Origin: JANOYJ01 sp031373225
Lineage (GTDB): Bacteria; Pseudomonadota; Alphaproteobacteria; Rhizobiales; Rhizobiaceae
Reading direction: 5' to 3'
NCBI GenBank assembly: GCA_031373225.1
Contig: JANMMM010000277.1
Span: 1-36,650, forward strand
Length of the DNA stretch: 36,650 bases
The notes beneath the pieces were generated by a model. It made no database searches and was not told where the DNA came from. It saw only the letters and a list, made by a program, of their open reading frames with translations. Position 1 is the stretch's first letter, and every line of letters starts with the position of its first letter. Shown here piece by piece: positions 7,438-13,775 of the stretch. The translations under genes were made by a program, and so were the position numbers.

Positions 7438-8229
7438 ATGTCCAAATTCCAACTCAACCGCCGCAAATTTCTGACCCATGCCGGACTTGGCGCTTCGGCG
7501 CTGACGCTCGCCGGATGTGATGTTCTTGACGGGCTGAACACGAAGGACAGCGCGGCGCGCGGCGTTGTCGAAAAGGCCAATAACCTGACCTACCGCGTCC
7601 AGCGCCTTCTCGGCGGCGGCCACACGCTTGCGCCGGAATACACACAGGCTGACATACTCCAGTCGCAGCATCCGAACGGCGTCACCGCGCCCGATGATGA
7701 GGATTACAAGGAAATGGCGGCCGCCAGTTTCGCCGATTACAAGCTGAGCGTCACCGGCCTCGTCGAAAAGCCTCTGGAGCTTTCCCGCGAAAACCTGATG
7801 GCCATGCCGGCGCAGACGCAGATCACCCGGCACGACTGTGTGGAAGGCTGGAGCTGCATCGCCAAATGGACCGGCCCGCGCCTGTCTCAGGTGCTGAATG
7901 AGGCGAAGCCTAAACTTGAGGCGAGTTTTGTCGTCTTCCACTGCTTCGACACGATAGAAAAAAGCCTGTCGGGTTCGTTCAAATATTACGAAAGCATTGA
8001 CCTGATCGACGCGTATCACCCGCAGACTATCCTCGCCTACGGCCTCAACGACAAGCCGCTGCCTATCGAAAACGGCGCGCCTCTGCGGGTGCGCGTCGAG
8101 CGCCAGCTGGGCTACAAGATGGCAAAATATGTGCACACGATTGAGCTGGTCGCGTCTTTTGCCGATATCGAGGGCGGCAAGGGCGGCTATTGGGAAGACA
8201 ATGGCTATGACTGGTACGGCGGGATTTAG
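7438..8229 (+). CDS. Tat-exported molybdopterin-dependent oxidoreductase (sulfite oxidase/MsrP-type fold)
   Basis: A 263-residue protein with a twin-arginine signal (NRRKFL at 7-12) followed by a hydrophobic stretch and a lipobox-like LAGC ending at Cys27, so it is probably a lipoprotein anchored outside the inner membrane. The oxidoreductase molybdopterin-binding domain covers about 95-250. Its RHDCVEGWSC motif places Cys134 where MsrP/YedY and sulfite oxidases have the molybdenum ligand. There is no haem domain and no C-terminal Mo-co dimerisation domain of the sulfite oxidase type. With the upstream cytochrome b it resembles MsrPQ-like or SorAB-like two-component systems, but the cytochrome is not MsrQ and the substrate cannot be read from the sequence. 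Confidence 0.88.
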   Translation: MSKFQLNRRKFLTHAGLGASALTLAGCDVLDGLNTKDSAARGVVEKANNLTYRVQRLLGGGHTLAPEYTQADILQSQHPNGVTAPDDEDYKEMAAASFADYKLSVTGLVEKPLELSRENLMAMPAQTQITRHDCVEGWSCIAKWTGPRLSQVLNEAKPKLEASFVVFHCFDTIEKSLSGSFKYYESIDLIDAYHPQTILAYGLNDKPLPIENGAPLRVRVERQLGYKMAKYVHTIELVASFADIEGGKGGYWEDNGYDWYGGI

Positions 8230-8290
8230 ACGCCGCCGCTCCGAAGCCTGTCGCAAACTTTTTTCACAAGTCATCCAAACGCATGACGTG

Positions 8291-8307
8291 GCCCCGCTTG
8301 GCGGGGC
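8291..8307 (+). terminator. Short GC hairpin after the molybdopterin gene
   Basis: A perfect seven-base-pair stem, gccccgc/gcggggc with a three-base loop, lies 61 bases past the stop. No T-run follows, so it may be a partial attenuator or a 3'-end stabiliser rather than a true terminator. Confidence 0.3.
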
Positions 8308-8342
8308 GTATTGTGCTTCCATGGGCGCCAAAGGAGGCAGAA

Positions 8343-8576
8343 ATGGACTACAATTTGTTGACCGCCGTTCATCCGCGCAAAGCTGTTCGAGTCAAAATGG
8401 ACGCAAGGCAAGAGCAGGAATATTACGAGCGCGCAGCGCAGAGTCTGGCGCCGCTGGAGGAAGCGCATGCGCTCGTCACCCGCGCCCGGCGTTATGGCGG
8501 CGCGCTTATCGCGCTGATCCAGACACTGCGTGAAAACTTCGGCCATGGCATGACTTCCCACAAAGCGTTACACTGA
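8343..8576 (+). CDS. Small protein of unknown function
   Basis: A 77-residue protein, MDYNLLTAVHPRK.... The start at 8343 is chosen because a strong AGGAGG lies six bases upstream; the longer frame back to 8283 has no such signal. It is soluble, helical and charged (KMDARQEQEYYERAAQ) with a more hydrophobic C-terminal helix (YGGALIALIQTLREN), and has no cysteines. It ends nine bases before the next gene's first possible start, so it may be co-expressed with the NTF2/LuxR-type regulator. I do not recognise the family. Confidence 0.65.
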   Translation: MDYNLLTAVHPRKAVRVKMDARQEQEYYERAAQSLAPLEEAHALVTRARRYGGALIALIQTLRENFGHGMTSHKALH

Positions 8577-8585
8577 CGCAGCGAT

Positions 8586-9581
8586 ATGGCGGGCGCAATT
8601 GTTATGAGCGAAGACGAAGACAAGGCTGCGGTCCTTGCGGTTCTCGAAGCCGAAACCGCAGCCTTTCTGAGGCGGGACCCCGATGCAATGGCGGCGCATT
8701 GGGTCCACTCGCCGCAGGCTCGGCGCATGCATTCGCACGTGAATCTTGGGGTTAGGGTATTCGAGGGCTGGGACGCTATCGACGCTCATCACAGGAATGT
8801 GGTCGCTTTCATCCCCAATTCCTTTGCCGCGGCCCGCATTCGCCGGGAGCGGATGAATGTGGTTGTCAACGGCGACACCGCCTGGGTCACCTATGACCAA
8901 ATTGGCGACGAGGCGGACGACAAATTCTACATGACTGGCATGCAGCGTGAGCTTACCATTCTTCATCGCGTCGCCGGTCAATGGAAGATGGCCTGCGTGG
9001 TGGTCATGCAGCGCGCCATCGACCATGAAACCTGCCCGCTCATTGAAGTCGCTCCGGACAAAAGAGTGCTCTGGATGAACCGCGCCGCCCATGCGCAAAT
9101 CAACGATCATCCGGTTCTGGTCGTCAGCGCCGGCCGGCTGCGGGCCCGGAACCGGAGCCGCGAAGCCGGTCTCCAAAAAGCGGTTGCGTGGGCTGACAAT
9201 CATTTGCAGGGCATCTTGCCGCCCTCGCCGCCAAACCGCCCCGCGCGCGCCGTCATCCTCGGCGAAAGTGACGACGCTGCTCCCATCTTCTGTTGGGTGC
9301 TGATCGAAGATGCGAAGATTCTGGTGTCCTTCAACGACGACCAAATGCTCAAACGCCGCATCGCCAGCGCCAAAGACATTTACGGGCTCACAAATGCCCA
9401 TGCCCAAGTGGCGCTGCTGCTTGCCCAAGGCCATGACCCGTCCCTTGCGGCGAAAAAGCTCGGTGTCAGCATCAACACCGTCCGCACCCACGTGCAGCGA
9501 ATGTTCGACAAGACTGGGGCGCGCAGCCAATCAGCCTTGGTCGGCCTTCTCCTCAGCGCTGAGGCACCAACAGCGAGATGA
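8586..9581 (+). CDS. LuxR-type regulator with an N-terminal SnoaL/NTF2-like domain
   Basis: A 331-residue protein (325 if the second ATG at 8604 is used). Residues about 11-145 look like a SnoaL-like NTF2-fold domain: an acidic helix with AAFLRRDPDAMAAHWV, then GVRVFEGWDAI, GDTAWVTYDQ and a final strand RVAGQWKMACVV. Residues about 150-250 (VLWMNRAAHAQIND...) form a PAS-like linker, and residues 265-325 (LTNAHAQVALLLAQGHDPSLAAKKLGVSINTVRTHVQRMF) form a LuxR helix-turn-helix. NTF2 folds often bind small hydrophobic ligands, so ligand control of DNA binding is a reasonable inference. The ribosome site is weak for both starts. The gene converges with the protease gene, with 34 bases between the stops. 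Confidence 0.8.
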   Translation: MAGAIVMSEDEDKAAVLAVLEAETAAFLRRDPDAMAAHWVHSPQARRMHSHVNLGVRVFEGWDAIDAHHRNVVAFIPNSFAAARIRRERMNVVVNGDTAWVTYDQIGDEADDKFYMTGMQRELTILHRVAGQWKMACVVVMQRAIDHETCPLIEVAPDKRVLWMNRAAHAQINDHPVLVVSAGRLRARNRSREAGLQKAVAWADNHLQGILPPSPPNRPARAVILGESDDAAPIFCWVLIEDAKILVSFNDDQMLKRRIASAKDIYGLTNAHAQVALLLAQGHDPSLAAKKLGVSINTVRTHVQRMFDKTGARSQSALVGLLLSAEAPTAR

Positions 9582-9615
9582 TTTGGGATTGAAGCATCGA
9601 AGGACGGAACCAATC

Positions 9616-10878
9616 CTAGCTGAACTGAGCCAGACCCCAGACCGTTCCGGATGCGTGCGCGACGAAAGTCGCCGCCAGCCCGGCCAAGATGGCCGCGCGC
9701 TCGCGCCCTGTCATCGGCTGAAGCGCGTGGCGTGGCTTAAATGACGGTCCGTTGGTCATCAGACTCAAGAGCGCGAACACGGCACCGACCGGCAGCAGCA
9801 CAGAAACCGAAAAGCCAGCATAAAGACCGATCAAAAGAAGCGCGCCCAAGAGCGTGAATGAAGACAGCGCCTGCGCCCATTTGCTGGTGAACACCTGGCG
9901 GATCACCTGACCGCCGTCGAATTTCCACACCGGCACGAGATTTGCGAGGTTGAACACAGCGCCTATCATGCCGAAGGCGGCGAGACAGGCTGCAAGCCCG
10001 TTCCAGCCATGCGACACAGCCACCGGATAGAGGGTTATCGCCGCCATCACCGGAAAAACAGAGAAACCCGCACCCAGAAGCGCCGAGAACCCCACCTCAA
10101 AATGCCGGTCATAGGGCCGCCCGCCCAGCGCGATGCCGCCAAGGATTGGAATGAAAATCATCCGCGCCGACTTGTGCCCCATAATGCGGAAGGCGAACAT
10201 GTGGCCGAACTCGTGCAGCGCCACAACCAAAGTCAGCATGGAAGACAGGATCAGCCCGGTCGGCGTCAGCCCGAAGAACGGCCATAGAATCATGGCGGAA
10301 ATGAACGCCATGCCGACCTGCGTCAGCGGCCGCTCAAACATGCCGATGTCGCGGTATTTGCCGCTCTCGGCCCAGATTTTGAGGCCCATCAGCTGGCGGC
10401 GGATCTTGAAATAGCGGAAGCCGAGGAAGGCGAAGCCGCGGTATCTGTCGGTCTCAGATACAGTGACGGCGCAGCCGGTGTCGGTCTCGGCAATGGACAC
10501 CCGCTCATGATAGTGCTGCCAGAACGCCGGATCGAGCGTCGTGTCATCAACGATGCGCAGCCGGTAGCTCACCTCGGGCGTCAGCTCTTCAAGGCAGACT
10601 TTTCGCTCAATCGGCTCGCCGTAGCGGTCGTCATAGGAAATCCGGATTTTGCCAAATTTCTGCGTTCCAGGCTCAAGCTCTGAAGATATGATTGTTCCGT
10701 TCCACGAGGCGTTGGCGCCAAACGGATAAAGCGCGCTCCAGACCCTGCCGCGCGCCGCCGATGTGTGCATGGTCCGCGTCACGGTGCGCGCGCCCAGCGG
10801 TATCGCCAGCAAAAGCCAGATCAGGCCGAGGTTGAGCATCGTGAGGGCCACGATCATGACCAGACTTGAAATTTGCAT
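9616..10878 (-). CDS. Site-2-type (M50) membrane metalloprotease with an N-terminal SRPBCC-like domain
   Basis: A 420-residue membrane protein. An N-terminal transmembrane helix (about 5-28) is followed by a soluble region at about 33-175 that reads like a START/SRPBCC polyketide-cyclase domain (TMHTSAARGRVWSALYPF...W near the start, then paired strands ending VTVSETDRYRG). Several membrane helices follow, with the zinc motif HEFGH at 222-226 and the second S2P signature NLVPVWKFDGG at 313-323 supplying Asp321. Intramembrane proteases of this family release membrane-bound regulators or signal peptides. Here the soluble domain occupies the place where PDZ or CBS domains are common. GAGG before the ATG supports the start. 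It lies 39 bases downstream of the 322-residue gene, probably in one transcript; the substrate is unknown. Confidence 0.85.
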   Translation of the reverse strand: MQISSLVMIVALTMLNLGLIWLLLAIPLGARTVTRTMHTSAARGRVWSALYPFGANASWNGTIISSELEPGTQKFGKIRISYDDRYGEPIERKVCLEELTPEVSYRLRIVDDTTLDPAFWQHYHERVSIAETDTGCAVTVSETDRYRGFAFLGFRYFKIRRQLMGLKIWAESGKYRDIGMFERPLTQVGMAFISAMILWPFFGLTPTGLILSSMLTLVVALHEFGHMFAFRIMGHKSARMIFIPILGGIALGGRPYDRHFEVGFSALLGAGFSVFPVMAAITLYPVAVSHGWNGLAACLAAFGMIGAVFNLANLVPVWKFDGGQVIRQVFTSKWAQALSSFTLLGALLLIGLYAGFSVSVLLPVGAVFALLSLMTNGPSFKPRHALQPMTGRERAAILAGLAATFVAHASGTVWGLAQFS

Positions 10879-10917
10879 TGCGCCTCGGCTTTTTCTTGTT
10901 GTTCAGGCTTGGATTGG

Positions 10918-11886
10918 TCAGGCGACCTTGTCGAGAAGCGGCTGCAGGATCGGGTGGATGCCAGTCGATTCCTTTTTAAGGAAGCGGAGAAGCGAGACTT
11001 CGTTCTCATGCAGAACGCCATCGCGTCCGATTCGCTCGGACACCCATTTCGCCTCATTGGCGTCAACCAGTTCGGATTCCTTCATCGCGGCTTCATAGGC
11101 TTCGTTCTTTTCGGCGTAAGCGTCTTCCAGCGTGCGGTCATTTTTATACGCGTCGATGATGCCGGAAAGGCCGCCTGAAACCATGCGCCCGAAGAACCCG
11201 TCAATATTGACGCTAGTGTCCTCGACCCATTTATCCTGACGAAGCGCGTCCTCGCGCGACGGCGCGCGGTAACCGGAGGCGCAGAGGATGAAACTGGCGA
11301 TGGCCTTGGTGAAAAGCTCGTTCCACGCCGGATCATTGAGCGCTTCGGCGGTCTGGTCGTTGAGGTCAAACAGCACTTCCACCTCAGCGCGGCTGAGCGC
11401 GGCATTGTCCTGGCCGCCAAAGGCGTAAAGCACCCGGCGCAGCATCTTGACGTCATCCTGCGATATTTTGGCTGTGCCGGCGTCATTGGCCAGCACCTGC
11501 CGCGCCACCGCCTTCAGGCCCATGGCTGAAAGGCTCTCCGGCGCGGACCTGGCTTTCTCCAGCACATGCACCAAAAGACCTGTGGTCGTCTCGGCGCTGT
11601 CATTGGCGAGTGTGTTCTCCAGCCAGACGGCGTTGTCCTGCGAAATATAGCCCGCCGGACGCTCCTGATGCACGATATAGTCTGAGACTGCCTCATACAG
11701 GAACGGCGCCCATTCGGCGCACTTTTCTTTGGATGCGCGGTCGATGTCGAGCAGCATCTGTGCCTCGCCACGCGTCATGACACCGTCCTCAAAGACATTG
11801 CGCCGCAGCTCCAGCACGTTTTCCTGCGTCACGCGCGCCGAATTCAGCATCTGCGCCATGAATGCATCCAGAATCAGTTCAGGCAT
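10918..11886 (-). CDS. Uncharacterised protein with internal repeats
   Basis: A 322-residue acidic, helical, soluble protein without a signal peptide. Two related segments are visible: residues 27-90 (LRRNVFEDGVMTRGEAQMLL ... VWLE) and 149-222 (LRRVLYAFGG ... LSRAEVEVLFDLN ... KWVE), and a shorter third at about 281-306 (VSERIGRDGVLHENEVSLLR). Each has the layout LRR-x-gap-G-x-h-(T/S)R-x-E-h-x-h-L-h-D. This recalls EF-hand-like or TerB-like helical pairs, but no canonical EF loop with all its ligands is seen. Similar hypothetical proteins are, from memory, common in alphaproteobacteria. AGGGG precedes the ATG. Its product may be related to the membrane protease encoded just downstream. Confidence 0.75.
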   Translation of the reverse strand: MPELILDAFMAQMLNSARVTQENVLELRRNVFEDGVMTRGEAQMLLDIDRASKEKCAEWAPFLYEAVSDYIVHQERPAGYISQDNAVWLENTLANDSAETTTGLLVHVLEKARSAPESLSAMGLKAVARQVLANDAGTAKISQDDVKMLRRVLYAFGGQDNAALSRAEVEVLFDLNDQTAEALNDPAWNELFTKAIASFILCASGYRAPSREDALRQDKWVEDTSVNIDGFFGRMVSGGLSGIIDAYKNDRTLEDAYAEKNEAYEAAMKESELVDANEAKWVSERIGRDGVLHENEVSLLRFLKKESTGIHPILQPLLDKVA

Positions 11887-11999
11887 GTCGGTCCCCTTGA
11901 CGAAAATTGAATCCCACTGACGTCAAGTATATCAGCGCGGCTTTGCCAAACGGCTAAGTTTTATGGTTAAGGCCCGGTAAACGACCGATTTTCCGGCAG

Positions 12000-12028
12000 G
12001 TGACAAGCGTCTCGCCATGCGCTAAAAC
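12000..12028 (+). promoter_or_regulatory. Candidate promoter of the gcv operon
   Basis: GTGACA at 12000-12005, a 17-base spacer and TAAAAC at 12023-12028 form a plausible sigma-70 promoter. Transcription would start near 12035, just ahead of the riboswitch. Confidence 0.45.
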
Positions 12029-12059
12029 CCAATTATGCCGTGGGGTGAAACCCAACTGG

Positions 12060-12257
12060 TTTGCGGGAGAGCGCCGGGCAGCCGGACGCCGAAGGGGAAC
12101 TAGCCCATAATCTCTCAGGCAAACGTACCGTGGACTGGTCAAGGCACTCTGGAAAGTCGGGTTCAGGCGTCAAGCTTTCCCGCGCCGAAGGTGTAAGTGC
12201 TGCCGACAGGGTTCCGGCTGCGCGAGTCTCTCAGGCTTCAGACAGAGGGGCAGGAAG
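12060..12257 (+). promoter_or_regulatory. Tandem glycine riboswitch
   Basis: Two glycine aptamers lie in series ahead of gcvT. The first (about 12060-12160) has the conserved blocks gcgggagagc, gccgaaggggaac (12088-12100) and tctctcaggcaaa (12111-12123), then the ggac...actctgga segment. The second (about 12161-12257) has gcgccgaaggtgtaag (from 12182), agtctctcaggc (12225-12235) and cagacagagggg. These are the hallmark sequences of gcvT-type glycine riboswitches, which switch on the glycine cleavage genes when glycine is abundant. Between the second aptamer and the gcvT ribosome site, gcagg and cctgc could pair in the expression platform; no clear T-tract terminator is seen. Confidence 0.9.
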
Positions 12258-12299
12258 GGTGCAATGACGCGCCCTGCTTGCGCTTGGTCTGGAGGACAC

Positions 12300-13400
12300 A
12301 TGACGGATACGCCTTTAAGAGAACTTCCCCTCAAACACCTGCATGACGCGGCCGGCGCCAAGTCCGGCGGCTTCGCGGGCTGGAACATGCCCCTCACCTA
12401 CCCGCTCGGCGTGATGAAGGAGCATATCCATTGCCGCGCGTCAGCGGGGCTGTTTGATATTTCGCACATGAAGCTGTTCATGGCCGAAGGCGAAAATGTC
12501 GACACGATGATCGCCCGCGCCTGCCCGGTGGATCCGACTGCCATTGAGGCCGGGGAATCGAAATACACTTTTCTCCTGAACCACGATGCCGGGATGATCG
12601 ATGATCTCATCGTCACCCGGTTTTCGCCGACCCGCTTCCTCATCGTCGCCAACGCCTCGCGCGCCGACGTGGATCACGCCGAGCTGAACGCCTTCGCCAA
12701 AGCGCTGGATTGCACCCTGACGCCGCTCGACCGCGTGCTCCTCGCGCTTCAGGGTCCGAAAGCCGCTGAAGTTCTGACGGACACCGGAATCGAAGGCGGG
12801 TCGCTCACCTTCATGCGCGGCCTTGAGCTTCCCGGCGGCGGCATCGTCACCCGCTCTGGCTACACGGGCGAGGACGGTTTCGAAATCTCCCTGCCCGTGG
12901 GCAAAGCCGATGAAATCGCCGCCAAACTCGCAGCCGATCCGCGCGTCGAATGGATCGGCCTCGCCGCCCGCGACTCGCTGCGGCTGGAGGCCGGATTATG
13001 CCTCTATGGCAATGACATGGACGAGACCGTTGATCCTGCCAGCGCAGCTTTGACCTGGGCCATTCCCAAGACAATCCGCCAGAACGGCCAGTTCCGCGGC
13101 GCAAAAGCTCTGGAAAAAATCATGGCGGCGGGCGCGGAACTCAAGCGCGTCGGCCTCAAACCCGAAGGCCGCCAGCCGGTTCGCGGCGGGGCGGAGCTGT
13201 TCTCGGAAAACGGCACAAAAATTGGCCATGTCACCTCTGGCGGCTTCGGCCCCTCAGCGAACCACCCCGTCGCCATGGGCTATGTTCCCAAGCCCCTTTC
13301 AACGCCCGGAACCATTGTTTTCGCTGACGTGCGCGGAACGAAAATCCCCGTCGCCGTCCACACCCTTCCCTTCGTTCCCCACACCTATTTCAGAGGATAA
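12300..13400 (+). CDS. gcvT: Glycine cleavage system T protein (aminomethyltransferase)
   Basis: A 366-residue cytosolic enzyme. It takes the aminomethyl group from lipoylated GcvH, releases ammonia and transfers the one-carbon unit to tetrahydrofolate. The catalytic aspartate is Asp101 in GMIDDLIVTRF, and GYTGEDGFEI at 187-196 is a family signature in the folate-binding part. The length is normal. The start at 12300 is preceded by TGGAGG five bases away; an earlier in-frame ATG at 12264 lies close behind the riboswitch and lacks such a site. It is first in an operon with gcvH (3-base gap) and gcvP, under the glycine riboswitch. Confidence 0.97.
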   Translation: MTDTPLRELPLKHLHDAAGAKSGGFAGWNMPLTYPLGVMKEHIHCRASAGLFDISHMKLFMAEGENVDTMIARACPVDPTAIEAGESKYTFLLNHDAGMIDDLIVTRFSPTRFLIVANASRADVDHAELNAFAKALDCTLTPLDRVLLALQGPKAAEVLTDTGIEGGSLTFMRGLELPGGGIVTRSGYTGEDGFEISLPVGKADEIAAKLAADPRVEWIGLAARDSLRLEAGLCLYGNDMDETVDPASAALTWAIPKTIRQNGQFRGAKALEKIMAAGAELKRVGLKPEGRQPVRGGAELFSENGTKIGHVTSGGFGPSANHPVAMGYVPKPLSTPGTIVFADVRGTKIPVAVHTLPFVPHTYFRG

Positions 13401-13403
13401 ATC

Positions 13404-13772
13404 ATGGCTAAGACCTACTTCACCGACGAACATGAATGGATCCGCGTCGAAGGCGCAACCGCCACGGTCGGCATCACGCAGCATGCGCAGGAGCAGCTGG
13501 GCGACCTGGTGTTTGTTGACCTGCCCAAAGTTGGCGCGGCGCTGAAAAAGGGCGGCGCGTCGGTCGTTGTCGAATCCGTCAAAGCCGCTTCGGACGTCTA
13601 CGCTCCGGCGGATGGCACCGTGACGGAAGTCAACGCCGCCACAGCAGCTGATCCGCAGCTGGTGAATTCCGCGCCGCAGAGTGACGGCTGGCTCTGGAAA
13701 ATGACGCTGACTGACCCATCTCAGCTGGAGGCCATGATGGACGAGGCCGCATACTTGAAGATGGTGGGCTAA
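13404..13772 (+). CDS. gcvH: Glycine cleavage system H protein
   Basis: A 122-residue lipoyl carrier protein that shuttles the aminomethyl group from P to T protein. The lipoylation site is Lys60 in the motif ESVKAASD, and the N-terminal TDEHEWIR is the usual H-protein opening. LipB, encoded upstream at 5788-6531, would supply the octanoyl precursor of this lipoyl arm. It sits between gcvT and gcvP with three-base gaps on both sides, consistent with balanced expression from one mRNA. Confidence 0.97.
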   Translation: MAKTYFTDEHEWIRVEGATATVGITQHAQEQLGDLVFVDLPKVGAALKKGGASVVVESVKAASDVYAPADGTVTEVNAATAADPQLVNSAPQSDGWLWKMTLTDPSQLEAMMDEAAYLKMVG

Positions 13773-13775
13773 AGC

